Of a stretch of DNA of 64,000 bases, positions 1 to 8,975 are shown one piece after another. A model generated the notes under the pieces. That model did not search any database. It saw only the letters and a list, made by a program, of their open reading frames with translations, and was not told the origin of the DNA. Origin of the DNA: Chryseobacterium ureilyticum (GTDB lineage: Bacteria > Bacteroidota > Bacteroidia > Flavobacteriales > Weeksellaceae). The first letter of the stretch is position 1; every line of letters begins with the position of its first letter. The DNA is taken from NCBI RefSeq assembly GCF_900156735.1, contig NZ_FTOL01000001.1, positions 1,054,001-1,118,000 on the forward strand, given 5' to 3'. Position numbers and translations under genes: made by a program.

Positions 1-363
1 AACTTGGATTTATCAGCTTTCGCTGGACAGACTGTTAAAATTTATTTTAGACATTTTAACAGTGCTAATCAAGCAGCTTTGATGTTGGATGATATAAAAG
101 TTGTACAAGGAGGAAGTTTGGGAACTTCTGAAAATAATCTTATTTCTGAATTAAAAGTATTTCCCAATCCTTCTTCTGATTATGTTTATTTAAGCTCTAA
201 ATCAAAGATAAATCAAGTGCAAGTTTTCGATTCAACAGGAAGAAAAGTAGAAGTGAAATTAATTGATAATAAAGTAGATGTGAGGAATCTTCCAGTCGGA
301 AATTATTGGTTTTCTATAACAACTGGAGGTAAAACCATTTCAAAAAAAATAATTAAAAAGTAA
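1..363 (+). CDS. T9SS cargo protein, C-terminal part (5' end outside window)
   Basis: The frame is open from the first base and its start lies upstream of the window, so only about 120 C-terminal residues are seen. The first part (DLSAFAGQTVKIYFRHFNSANQ, DDIKV) is the end of a jelly-roll adhesin-type domain of the choice-of-anchor J kind. The last 70 residues are a type A T9SS sorting domain: FPNPSSDYVYL, VFDSTGRKV, LPVGNYWFSI and a lysine-rich end. Such proteins are exported by Sec, cross the outer membrane through the type IX system and lose this tail. The next gene is a close paralogue, nearly identical over this part. The ligand or function is unknown. Confidence 0.85.
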   Translation, partial: NLDLSAFAGQTVKIYFRHFNSANQAALMLDDIKVVQGGSLGTSENNLISELKVFPNPSSDYVYLSSKSKINQVQVFDSTGRKVEVKLIDNKVDVRNLPVGNYWFSITTGGKTISKKIIKK

Positions 364-622
364 AGTCTAATTTATAAAATTATTTTATTTATTTTATATT
401 GAATAAGATGATTGTTTATTAAATGTTTTGTTTTTGTTTGATTAATTAAAAATAATAACATGAAAACTGCTTTTTGTTTGTTTATTATGAATATTTTGAT
501 TTTTCGTCTCTGAAAGTTTGTTTTTAATAGAGCAAAAGATAAATTTGATAAAATTCAGTAATCCAAATATTTAAAAATATTTTATTGAGTCTAAATTTAT
601 TAATAACCTTTATTAAACATTT

Positions 623-1468
623 ATGAAAAAATTATTATTCTCGATTGCAGCTGTATTATCCTGCTCAATTTTACATGTTAACGCACAAAATGTGATTTAT
701 GAAGAAACATTTGATTCGGTTAATCCGCCCGATTTACCTACAACTATTACCTTAAATGATATTGATCTAGATGGCTATAATTGGCTGACGGTGGATACTT
801 CTTCATTGAATTCGTTTGATGGAACTTATAATTTTACTGGGAATGTAGCGGTTTCTCTTTCTTATGATTTATTTAATAATATGGATCCTGATAATTTACT
901 GATAACACCCGAGATTGTTTTGCCGGTAGGAGAGGCTGCTGTATTAAGCTTTTTAACAGCAGGATTGAAGTTACCTTCTGATGTACCACGAAATAGTGAT
1001 GAGCATTATGGGGTATATGTTATCCCGGTTGGTAATGGTTATCAAGGGGGAGAAATACCTGTTCATGAAGAAACACTTCCTCAGCCGGGAGCTACTTTTG
1101 AAAGAAGTATTGATTTATCTGCTTTTGCAGGGCAGACTGTCAAAATTTATTTTAGGCATTTTAATAGTGCTAATCAGCATGCTTTAATTTTGGATGATGT
1201 AAAAGTTATACAAGGAAATCTGGGAACTTCTGAAAATAATATCATTTCTGAACAAGTGAAAATATATCCAAATCCATCGTTTGACTACGTTTATTTAAAC
1301 TCTAGATCTAAAATAAATCAAGTACAGGTTTTCGATTCAACAGGAAGAAAAGTAAATGTGAAATTAATTGATAATAAAGTAGATGTAAGAGGTCTCCCGA
1401 CCGGAAATTATTGGTTTTCTATAACAACCGGAGGTAAAACCATTTCAAAAACAATAATTAAAAAGTAA
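623..1468 (+). CDS. T9SS-sorted choice-of-anchor J domain protein
   Basis: A secreted protein of 281 residues. Residues 1-21 form a Sec signal peptide (MKKLLFSIAAVLSC then VNAQ). Residues 23-195 read as one jelly-roll domain of the cleaved-adhesin / choice-of-anchor J type (EETFDS near the start, DDVKVIQG at the end). Residues 205-281 are a type A T9SS sorting signal with YPNPSFDYVYL, VFDSTGRKV and GNYWFSITTGGKT. It is a tandem paralogue of the gene cut by the window start, with the highest similarity in the sorting tail and the strand before it. Cell-surface or secreted location is inferred from the tail. The natural ligand cannot be told. Confidence 0.85.
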   Translation: MKKLLFSIAAVLSCSILHVNAQNVIYEETFDSVNPPDLPTTITLNDIDLDGYNWLTVDTSSLNSFDGTYNFTGNVAVSLSYDLFNNMDPDNLLITPEIVLPVGEAAVLSFLTAGLKLPSDVPRNSDEHYGVYVIPVGNGYQGGEIPVHEETLPQPGATFERSIDLSAFAGQTVKIYFRHFNSANQHALILDDVKVIQGNLGTSENNIISEQVKIYPNPSFDYVYLNSRSKINQVQVFDSTGRKVNVKLIDNKVDVRGLPTGNYWFSITTGGKTISKTIIKK

Positions 1469-1734
1469 AGTCCGATTTACAGACTGTTTTTTTTCTCTTT
1501 TTTATACCACGAGTATATGAGTTCTTGCTTTATATATTCGTGGTTAAAATGTAGATATGAGAGTGGCAATAATTAATATCTGATATTATAGCTTGGTTCA
1601 AGAGCTGAACATGGTTTAAAAATGACTCTTTTAAAATAAATTCATTAAGAATAAAGACTTTATTTTTTTATTTATGATAAATTATTTCACCATTTGTAGA
1701 AAGTTTATATTTTTAATACAAACTTAAAATTACC

Positions 1735-2652
1735 ATGAAAAAATTCTACACAATCGCTTTTTCTGTGTTGGCAACATTGTTTTTTGCTCAACAAACCGCA
1801 TCCTTTGAAGATAATGAAGGATTTATAGAGGGAAATATCCATGGACAAGGAGACTGGATTAGTACCCCTACCGGGGGAATTCCTGAAAATATAACCAATC
1901 AGATTATATGTGTTGATCATGCTTCGGATGGAGAACGTTCTCTGAAAATTGTAAAAGAGCCAGTTTTCGGTACACAAACTGAACCTATCATTGGGGCTTT
2001 TTATCTTCCTCCAACGCCCATTGCTTATAATAACTTTTCAGTTTCATTTGATATTAATATGTCACAACTTAATGGATCGGTCTTTGGTTTTCAAGGGGTA
2101 GATAGTATTGCTGAACAGTTTATTGTAAGGTTAGATTTTGATAAAACAGGAGCGATAAAGATATTGCGCTCTGTTTCCGGAGTGCCGCAACTTGTTTCTA
2201 CAGGAGGAATATGGTTACCAAATACCTGGTATAAAGTAAAGTTGATAGGAACAGCAACAGAAATTAAATATTACCTGAATGATAATTTGATTTACACGAG
2301 TTCAGTAGTTAATTTATTAAATATGGATCAACTGCGTTTTGTACACGATAATACCTTAGGGGTGGCTTATATTGATAATGTTAAGATTAATAATGAAATA
2401 GTATTATCCGTTAAAGATTCAACGGTAAAAGATGATAAAATTACGTTGTATCCGAATCCTGTGGAGGATTATCTCTATATAAAGTCGGAATCCAGAGTTA
2501 ATAATGTTGAAATTTTCAACCTTGATGGACAGAAAATCGATGTGATTTGTACAGATAATAAGGTAAATGTAAAAAAACTTCAACCAAATACATATTTTAT
2601 GAAAGCTATAATTGATGGTAGAATTAATTATCAAAAATTTATTAAAAAATAA
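1735..2652 (+). CDS. T9SS-sorted protein with lectin-like (LamG/ConA-type) body
   Basis: A secreted protein of 305 residues. It starts with a short signal peptide ending in FFAQ. The middle (about 20-225) looks like a concanavalin-like beta-sandwich: SFEDNEGF near the start, FSVSFDINMSQLNGSVFGFQG, then WYKVKLIG and AYIDNVKINNE. Residues 235-305 are a T9SS type A signal (YPNPVEDYLYIKSES, VEIFNLDGQKID, LQPNTYFMKA, KFIKK). It belongs to the run of four cargo genes but its body differs from the first two. The fold is judged from pattern only, and binding of glycan or another ligand is unproven. Confidence 0.8.
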   Translation: MKKFYTIAFSVLATLFFAQQTASFEDNEGFIEGNIHGQGDWISTPTGGIPENITNQIICVDHASDGERSLKIVKEPVFGTQTEPIIGAFYLPPTPIAYNNFSVSFDINMSQLNGSVFGFQGVDSIAEQFIVRLDFDKTGAIKILRSVSGVPQLVSTGGIWLPNTWYKVKLIGTATEIKYYLNDNLIYTSSVVNLLNMDQLRFVHDNTLGVAYIDNVKINNEIVLSVKDSTVKDDKITLYPNPVEDYLYIKSESRVNNVEIFNLDGQKIDVICTDNKVNVKKLQPNTYFMKAIIDGRINYQKFIKK

Positions 2653-2911
2653 TTATTATGTTATAATAGATAAAAAGAGGTGTTTTCAAGGAAAATGCCT
2701 CTGTTATTGTTGTTGATGATGTTTTTATTTATGATTATTGTGATATCTCTTTATTAATTATTTGTTTTTTATCTTTTATTGTTATTTTATTTCAAATGTT
2801 AATATTGTTTATTTTTTAATGATTAATATTAATTATGGTTAATTTTTTTAATCAAATTACTTTTTTATTTGTATTTAAATTGCTAGTTTTACATGAACTA
2901 AAAAAAATATC

Positions 2912-3823
2912 ATGAAGAAAACTTTACTATTGGGTGCGTTTTTAGGATTATGCTCTTTAAATGCACAAACAACAATTTTTAATCAAACAGTTACAAGTGA
3001 TAATGGAATCGTTGCCGATGCCTTAGCAAATGGAAACTTTGTTGCATCCGCAGATGATTTTAGATTTACAAATCAGAACAGAGTTACAAAAGTAAAAGTA
3101 TTAGGTTTTCAAAATGCGGGAAACTTAGAGACTACTATTGCTACAGGAGCAATGCTTTATATTTATGCAGATGCTGCTGGATCCCCGGCGGGAATTCCTA
3201 ATGGTGCAGGAACTCCAATTGCAGCAATAAATGTCGCTAAAGGAGCTCCTGGGTATTCTTTAGTGAAAACACTGACGGGATATACTTTTGAAATTGATGT
3301 AACAGCAGCGCTAAGCACCCCTGTTGTTTTATCCGCTAATACAAATTATTGGTTAGTGTTCGCAGCAAAAACAAATCAGACTAATTATGGAGCAAATAAC
3401 GGTGATAATGGATTTAATTGGTTTTCAGGTACAATTAATGGCGCTCCTGCTAAACTTGTAGATCCTATGGATGCTTTTGGCGCTGGGGCTACAAATTGGA
3501 GTAAAATATCAGATCTTACAGCAGAACCAGCTTTTAATGGTCTTGCGTTTAGTATTGAAGGGCAAGATGCTACATTAGGAACTCATGAAATATTCAGTAA
3601 TGTGAAACAAATGACAATATCTCCTAACCCAACTACTGATTATTTAAATATTAATTCTGCTGAAAAAATTAATTCTGTTGAAATTTTCGACATGAGTGGA
3701 AGAAAAGTAAGTACTAGCCTAGATGGAAACAAAATTAACGTGAGAAATCTGAATCCAGGAAGTTATATTATCAATATTGAAACTAAAGCAGGTAAAACAA
3801 CTGAGAAGTTCATAAAAAAATAA
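2912..3823 (+). CDS. T9SS type A sorting domain protein
   Basis: A secreted protein of 303 residues. Signal peptide residues 1-18 (MKKTLLLGAFLGLCSLNAQ). The body (20-215) is rich in Gly, Ala and Asn and lacks a family that I recognise with certainty; it resembles choice-of-anchor beta-sandwich repeats with the phrase NTNYWLVFAAKT. Residues 225-303 are a T9SS type A tail (ISPNPTTDYLNINSAEKINSVEIFDMSGRKV, then NLNPGSYIINIETKAGKTTEKFIKK split over the end). It is the last of the four cargo genes and is followed by a strong terminator. Confidence 0.8.
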   Translation: MKKTLLLGAFLGLCSLNAQTTIFNQTVTSDNGIVADALANGNFVASADDFRFTNQNRVTKVKVLGFQNAGNLETTIATGAMLYIYADAAGSPAGIPNGAGTPIAAINVAKGAPGYSLVKTLTGYTFEIDVTAALSTPVVLSANTNYWLVFAAKTNQTNYGANNGDNGFNWFSGTINGAPAKLVDPMDAFGAGATNWSKISDLTAEPAFNGLAFSIEGQDATLGTHEIFSNVKQMTISPNPTTDYLNINSAEKINSVEIFDMSGRKVSTSLDGNKINVRNLNPGSYIINIETKAGKTTEKFIKK

Positions 3824-3851
3824 TAACTGATAAATCTTAGCATCAGTAAAG

Positions 3852-3872
3852 CGCTCCAATTGGAGCGTTTTT
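3852..3872 (+). terminator. Rho-independent terminator after T9SS gene cluster
   Basis: Stem CGCTCC, loop AATT, stem GGAGCG (3852-3867), preceded by AAAG and followed by TTTTT. It closes the cargo gene before the SDR gene. Confidence 0.85.
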
Positions 3873-3902
3873 GTTATTTTAGAGAAATAAATTTTGAAGA
3901 TT

Positions 3903-4610
3903 ATGGTAAATAATAAAACAGCATATATAACAGGGGGAACGAAAGGAATAGGCTTTGGGATTGCTAAGATTTTGCTAGAAAACGGTATTTCAGTAGCATT
4001 TTCAGGGAGAAAAAGAGAAGATGTTATGAAGGCGGAGGAAGATCTTAAACAATATTCAGGAAATGTCCTAGGAATTGTATCAGATGTAAGAAGTTTGGAA
4101 AGTGAGCAGGAAGCTATAAAGTATGCAGTAGAAAAATTCGGAAGACTTGATTATGTAATTGCTAATGCCGGATTGGGAATATTTAAGCCTGTAGATGAAC
4201 TTACGGCGGAAGAATGGAATGATATGATAGAAACTAACCTTACCGGCGCTTTTTACACATTAAAAGCTTCAGTAGAAGAATTAAAGAAAACGGAAGGCTA
4301 TTATATTACCATTTCAAGTCTTGCAGGAGCGAACTTCTTTGAAAACGGAACAGGCTACAATGCATCAAAGTTCGGAGTGGTAGGTTTTACACAAGCTGCT
4401 ATGATCGATTTAAGAAAATATAATATCAAATCTACAGTGATTATGCCGGGATCAGTTGCCACACATTTTAACGGAAATATTCCATCAGAAAAAGACAATT
4501 GGAAGATTCAGCCGGAAGATATGGGAAATCTGATATTGGATATTTTGAAGATGAATTCAAGGGTTCTGCCTAGTAAAATTGAGTTTAGAGCAACAAAACC
4601 AGCAAAGTAA
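3903..4610 (+). CDS. SDR family NAD(P)-dependent oxidoreductase
   Basis: A classical short-chain dehydrogenase of 235 residues, normal for the family. The nucleotide-binding motif TGGTKGIG is at residues 10-17, NAG at 88-90, the catalytic serine at 138/139 (ISSLAG) and YNASK at 152-156. The substrate is unknown; closest in style to ketone/alcohol or 3-oxoacyl reductases. A longer frame opens at a TTG at 3894, but the ATG at 3903 (MVNNKTAYITGG) fits the family N-terminus. It sits alone between a terminator and the ETF operon. Confidence 0.85.
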   Translation: MVNNKTAYITGGTKGIGFGIAKILLENGISVAFSGRKREDVMKAEEDLKQYSGNVLGIVSDVRSLESEQEAIKYAVEKFGRLDYVIANAGLGIFKPVDELTAEEWNDMIETNLTGAFYTLKASVEELKKTEGYYITISSLAGANFFENGTGYNASKFGVVGFTQAAMIDLRKYNIKSTVIMPGSVATHFNGNIPSEKDNWKIQPEDMGNLILDILKMNSRVLPSKIEFRATKPAK

Positions 4611-4644
4611 ATACTTCTAATGTATTGAATAATAATTTAGTAAG

Positions 4645-4662
4645 TATTATGCATGCATAATA
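4645..4662. promoter_or_regulatory. 18-bp perfect palindrome upstream of etfB
   Basis: TATTATGCATGCATAATA reads the same on both strands. It lies about 100 bp before etfB. A second inverted repeat, GCATAAA (4708-4714) and TTTATGC (4725-4731), shares the half GCATAA and lies closer to the gene. Together they look like operator sites for a dimeric regulator of the ETF operon. No T-run follows the palindrome, so it is unlikely to be a terminator. Confidence 0.4.
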
Positions 4663-4759
4663 TATTTTTTATTTATATTAGCAAAAATTAATTCAAACAA
4701 AATCTCTGCATAAACTGTCATGATTTTATGCGTAAAAGAGAAAAAATAAAATAGTACAC

Positions 4760-5506
4760 ATGAAAATATTAGTTTGTATTAGTAGTGTTCCGGATACTAC
4801 TTCCAAAATTAACTTTACAGCAGACAAATCTGCTTTCGACAAAAATGGAATTCAGTGGGTAATCAATCCTCTTGACGAATTTGCGTTAACAAAAGCGGTT
4901 AAACTTCAGGAATCTCAGGGAGCAACTGTAACAGTAATCAACGTAGGAGATGCTGCTACAGAACCTGTAATCAGAAAAGCTTTAGCGATCGGTGCTAACG
5001 ATGCAGTAAGAGTAAACCTTGATCCAAAAGACAGTTATTCTACAGCAAAAGAAATTGCTGCAGTAGCTCAAAACGGAGGATATGATCTTATCCTTTGTGG
5101 AAAAGAATCAATCGATTATAACGGTGGTTCTGTACCAGGAATGGTAGCTCAGTTATTAAATCAACCTTTCGTAAACGCATCTGTAGGATTAGATGTAAAC
5201 GGTAGCGAAGCAACTGCAGTAAGAGAAATCGAAGGAGGAAAAGAAACTATTTCTGTTAAATTACCTGCAATTATCGCAGGACAGAAAGGATTAGTAGATG
5301 AAAAAGACCTTATCATTCCAAACATGAGAGGAATTATGTCTGCAAGAACAAAACCTTTACAAGTAGTAGAGCCTACTTCTTCTGAAGTAAAAGTTCAGGG
5401 AGTATCTTATGACAGTGTTCCGCCAAGAGCAGCAGTGAAAATGGTTTCTCCGGATAATTTAGATGAATTGGTAAGATTACTTCACGAAGAAGCTAAAGTA
5501 ATCTAA
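4760..5506 (+). CDS. etfB: Electron transfer flavoprotein, beta subunit
   Basis: The small ETF subunit, 248 residues, the usual length. It starts MKILVCISSVPDTTSKI and carries the ETF-beta signature in the middle (ILCGKESIDYNGGSVPGMVAQLL) and the AMP-binding region (KLPAIIAGQKGLVDEKD...RGIMSARTKPL). With EtfA it forms a soluble cytoplasmic FAD protein that takes electrons from acyl-CoA dehydrogenases and related enzymes and passes them to the quinone pool. EtfA follows 40 bp downstream on the same strand, so they form an operon. Upstream palindromes may be operators. Confidence 0.97.
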   Translation: MKILVCISSVPDTTSKINFTADKSAFDKNGIQWVINPLDEFALTKAVKLQESQGATVTVINVGDAATEPVIRKALAIGANDAVRVNLDPKDSYSTAKEIAAVAQNGGYDLILCGKESIDYNGGSVPGMVAQLLNQPFVNASVGLDVNGSEATAVREIEGGKETISVKLPAIIAGQKGLVDEKDLIIPNMRGIMSARTKPLQVVEPTSSEVKVQGVSYDSVPPRAAVKMVSPDNLDELVRLLHEEAKVI

Positions 5507-5546
5507 TCTTTAAATTTTCAATCTTTTAATTTTTAAATTTAAAACA

Positions 5547-6494
5547 ATGGCAGTATTCGTATACGCAGAAAATATAAACGGAGTTTACAAAAAAGCAGCT
5601 TTCGAAGCCGTTTCTTACGCAAAAGCTATTGCTGATAAAGCTGGAGAAACAGTTACAGCAATCTCTGTAAACCCTACTGATTCTTCAGATTTATTATACA
5701 AATATGGAGCATCAAACGTTATCAATATCAAGGACGAAGGTCTTAAAAACTTCTCAGCTAAAGCTTTTGCTCAGGCTGTAAATGAAGTGGTGGATGGAAA
5801 TATCATCGTTTTCCCTCATACAACAGACGCTTCATCTATCGCTCCAATGCTTGCAGTAATGAAGAACTATTCTTTAATTACTAACGCTTTAGAGGCTCCA
5901 GAAAGTCTTTCTCCTTTCCAGGTAAAGAGAAGAGCATTCTCTGGAAAAGGATTCATGCACGCAAAAGCTGAAGGAAACGGAGTAATTGTTACTGTTTCTC
6001 AAAATGCTTTCGGTGTTAAAGAAAATACAGTATCAGGTTCAGAAGAAGTGAAAAACTTATCCGTAGCTAATGAAGATACTAAAGTGATTTCTCACGAACA
6101 AAGTTCAGGTAAATTAGACCTTAAAGAAGCGGAAGTTGTAGTTTCTGCAGGTAGAGGTATGAAAGGTCCTGAAAACTGGGGAATGATTGAAGAGCTTGCA
6201 AATGTTTTAGGAGCTGCTACAGCTTGTTCTAAGCCGGTTTCTGATATCGGATGGAGACCTCACACTGAGCACGTAGGACAAACAGGTAAGGCTATTGCAC
6301 CAAATCTTTACATTGCTGTAGGGATCTCAGGAGCTATTCAGCACTTAGCTGGGGTAAACTCTTCAAAAACTATCGTAGTAATCAACAATGACGCTGAAGC
6401 ACCATTCTTCAAGTCTGCAGATTACGGAGTAGTAGGAGATGCTTTCCAGATTATTCCTGCATTAACAGAGAAAATTAAAGCAATTAAAGGATAA
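5547..6494 (+). CDS. etfA: Electron transfer flavoprotein, alpha subunit
   Basis: The large ETF subunit, 315 residues, normal length. Residues 1-185 form the N-terminal domain. The C-terminal FAD domain (about 195-310) has the family signature SAGRGMKGPENW, then GATAACSKPVSDIGWRPHTEHVGQTGK and LYIAVGISGAIQHLAG, which bind FAD. It pairs with EtfB upstream. The 40-bp spacer is rich in AATCTTTT-like runs, like the spacer between atpD and atpC. A clear terminator follows. Confidence 0.97.
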   Translation: MAVFVYAENINGVYKKAAFEAVSYAKAIADKAGETVTAISVNPTDSSDLLYKYGASNVINIKDEGLKNFSAKAFAQAVNEVVDGNIIVFPHTTDASSIAPMLAVMKNYSLITNALEAPESLSPFQVKRRAFSGKGFMHAKAEGNGVIVTVSQNAFGVKENTVSGSEEVKNLSVANEDTKVISHEQSSGKLDLKEAEVVVSAGRGMKGPENWGMIEELANVLGAATACSKPVSDIGWRPHTEHVGQTGKAIAPNLYIAVGISGAIQHLAGVNSSKTIVVINNDAEAPFFKSADYGVVGDAFQIIPALTEKIKAIKG

Positions 6495-6596
6495 AATTCA
6501 ATGGAGTATAGTTAACTTTCTTTGCCTGTTGATTTTAATTATTCACTTGCAAAGTAAAATTAATGATTGGCCCATTGATAATCATAATAATACAAT

Positions 6597-6624
6597 AAAA
6601 GCTCGGCTTTCCGGGCTTTTATTT
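6597..6624 (+). terminator. Terminator of the etfBA operon
   Basis: Stem AAAAGCTCGG, loop CTTT, stem CCGGGCTTTT (6597-6620, one G-U pair), then ATTTTTG. Confidence 0.9.
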
Positions 6625-6661
6625 TTGTGTAAAAAAGTGAAAACACAACAAAAAATTAATC

Positions 6662-6669
6662 TATATTTG
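6662..6669 (+). promoter_or_regulatory. Bacteroidota -7 box TATATTTG, probably giving a leaderless mRNA
   Basis: An exact TAnnTTTG box ends only five bases before the ATG at 6675. The start of transcription would fall at or next to the start codon. No good -33 element at normal spacing was found. Confidence 0.55.
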
Positions 6670-6674
6670 TAGCT

Positions 6675-7274
6675 ATGGATTATAAACAGCTAATTATTCG
6701 CGGAATATCGTACAGCCAGACTCAATCTGGGGCTTACGCATTGTTACTGGAGCATGAAGAAACACATATAAAATTACCTGTTGTTATAGGAAATTTCGAA
6801 GCTCAGTCGATCTCTCTTGGACTAGAAAAAGATATCCATCCACCGCGTCCTCTTACTCATGACCTCTTCACAAAATTTATAGTTTCTGCCAATTATGAAC
6901 TGGTTTCTGTAATCATTTATCAGATTGTAGATGGCGTTTTCTTTTCAAATATCAACTTTAAAAATAAAGTTACCGAAGAAGAAATGATTCTTGATGCAAG
7001 AACTTCCGATGCCGTAGCTATGGCTGTGAGATTCGATGCACCTATTTTTACCACACAGCAGGTTCTGAATGAAGCTGGAATCTTATTAGAATTAGAAGAT
7101 GTTTCGAAAGAAGAACAAACATTTTCAGAAACAGTACAAACAGAAGATAGCTTGAAATCTCTGTCTATGGATGAACTTCAGAAGCTATTGGATGATGCCG
7201 TTAAAGAAGAAGATTATGATACTGCCCTTGAGATTCAGGAAGAAATCAAGAGGAGGAAGAAGAAAATTGACTAA
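6675..7274 (+). CDS. Bifunctional nuclease (BFN/DUF151) domain protein with C-terminal UVR motif
   Basis: 199 residues. Residues 1-135 are a BFN/DUF151 domain: LPVVIGNFEAQSISLGLE, HDLF, then LDARTSDAVAMAVRFDAPIF. The C-terminal 35 residues (MDELQKLLDDAVKEEDYDTALEIQEEIKRRKKK) are a UvrB/UvrC (UVR) motif, as in UvrB-UvrC contact helices. BFN proteins of plants have DNase and RNase activity; the role in bacteria is not firm. The UVR tail suggests a link to DNA repair or to protein-protein contact. The transporter gene follows 22 bp later and is probably co-transcribed. Confidence 0.88.
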   Translation: MDYKQLIIRGISYSQTQSGAYALLLEHEETHIKLPVVIGNFEAQSISLGLEKDIHPPRPLTHDLFTKFIVSANYELVSVIIYQIVDGVFFSNINFKNKVTEEEMILDARTSDAVAMAVRFDAPIFTTQQVLNEAGILLELEDVSKEEQTFSETVQTEDSLKSLSMDELQKLLDDAVKEEDYDTALEIQEEIKRRKKKID

Positions 7275-7296
7275 AGAGATACTTTTTATATAAACT

Positions 7297-8679
7297 ATGA
7301 ATTTAAAATTACGACTGACCATCCTCAGTTTTCTCCAATTTTTTGTTTGGGGAGCATGGCTGATTACGATGGCGAACTTTTGGTTTGGCACAAAACATTG
7401 GGACGGAACTCAGTTTGGAGCTGTTTTCGGAACAATGGGAATCGCTTCCATTTTCATGCCTACCATTACAGGGATTATTGCTGACCGTTGGATAAATGCT
7501 GAACGAATTTTCTCAGTATTACACATCCTGTATGGGGCTATGCTTTTCGTATTGCCGCATTCTGCAGATCCTAACTCATTTTTCACGGTAATGCTTGTCG
7601 CAATGTGTTTTTATATGCCGACTATTGCCCTTACCAATTCAATTTCCTATACCATTCTAAAAAATAACGGACTGGATGTAGTAAAAGACTTTCCACCAAT
7701 CCGTGTATGGGGTACTATTGGGTTTATTGTGGCAATGTGGATCACAAACCTTAGTGGGAATAAAGCTACGGAAGGACAGTTTTACATTGGGGGAGCAGTA
7801 GCTATCTTTTTAGGAATTTACGCCCTTACATTACCGAAATGTCCACCACAAAAATTAATTGATAAAGACGCTCCTTTATCTGAACAGTTGGGATTAAATG
7901 CCTTTAAGCTTTTTGGAAACTATAAAATGGCGTTGTTTTTCCTTTTCTCAATGCTTTTAGGAGCAGCATTACAGTTGACAAACGCATATGGAGACGTATT
8001 TTTAAGTGAATTTGCTCACTTTCCAAAATATGCAGACTCATTTGTAGTACAGAGATCTACGATTATTATGTCAATATCTCAGGTATCAGAAACATTATTT
8101 ATCTTGGCAATTCCTTTCTTCCTTAAGAAATTCGGGATTAAAAAAGTAATGTTGATGTCTATGTTGGCATGGGTGCTTAGATTTGGGTTCTTTGCTTATG
8201 GAGTTCCGGATGGATTTGGATTATCTCTCATCATTCTTTCATGTGTGGTGTATGGAATGGCTTTCGACTTCTTTAATATTTCAGGATCTCTTTTCGTAGA
8301 GACCACAACAGATAAAAAGATTCGCTCATCTGCGCAAGGTTTATTTATGATGATGACCAATGGTTTTGGAGCTGTTTTTGGTAGTTATATTGCAGGATGG
8401 GCTATTGATAAATTCTTTACACATAAATTTAATACAGTAACGGAATTATCAACCTATCTGGAAACAACACCAGAGAATCCTACTTTCTTAGAAATTTTAA
8501 AAAACAGTTTTAATGCAGTTATAAACTCAGACGGAACACTTTCTTCCGTTGTAATGGTTAAAGACTGGCACCAGATTTGGCTGTCATTTGCTATCTACTC
8601 GCTAGTTTTAGCAATATTCTTTGCCGTTTTGTTTAAGCACAAGCATAAACCTGAAGATGTTTCATCTGTGAAACATTAA
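7297..8679 (+). CDS. MFS permease of the nucleoside:H+ symporter (NupG-like) family
   Basis: An inner-membrane transporter of 460 residues with about 12 hydrophobic segments. The N-terminus LTILSFLQFFVWGAWLITMANFWF and the ADRW loop after helix 2 are typical of the NupG/XapB nucleoside permease group. Substrate is likely a nucleoside, but the family in Bacteroidota is broad. It is probably co-transcribed with the BFN gene upstream (22-bp gap). A terminator follows. Confidence 0.85.
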   Translation: MNLKLRLTILSFLQFFVWGAWLITMANFWFGTKHWDGTQFGAVFGTMGIASIFMPTITGIIADRWINAERIFSVLHILYGAMLFVLPHSADPNSFFTVMLVAMCFYMPTIALTNSISYTILKNNGLDVVKDFPPIRVWGTIGFIVAMWITNLSGNKATEGQFYIGGAVAIFLGIYALTLPKCPPQKLIDKDAPLSEQLGLNAFKLFGNYKMALFFLFSMLLGAALQLTNAYGDVFLSEFAHFPKYADSFVVQRSTIIMSISQVSETLFILAIPFFLKKFGIKKVMLMSMLAWVLRFGFFAYGVPDGFGLSLIILSCVVYGMAFDFFNISGSLFVETTTDKKIRSSAQGLFMMMTNGFGAVFGSYIAGWAIDKFFTHKFNTVTELSTYLETTPENPTFLEILKNSFNAVINSDGTLSSVVMVKDWHQIWLSFAIYSLVLAIFFAVLFKHKHKPEDVSSVKH

Positions 8680-8701
8680 TTCAGTAAAATAAATAATATA
8701 C

Positions 8702-8735
8702 AATTGCACTTTCGATAAGAAGGTGCAATTTTTTT
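8702..8735 (+). terminator. Terminator after the NupG-like permease
   Basis: AATTGCAC (8702-8709) pairs with GTGCAATT (8723-8730); the stem goes on inward through TTTC/GAAG. Seven T follow in all. Confidence 0.85.
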
Positions 8736-8975
8736 GTTTTATACCAGTTCATAATTGAACATTAGCTGTTAATAAGCATAAAAAATGTTTTTAAATTATC
8801 TTAATGATTATTTTTAGAATTTAAAACTTGTTAATATATTATTAATATTATTGTTAAATATTTAATGCTTGTTGTGTTTTAATGTGGCTAATGATTGTTA
8901 GGGAAGTGAATTACATGTTTGAAAACAGATGATTTGAAAATGTGTTTTTTTTTGTATTTTGGCACTTTAGTAAAT

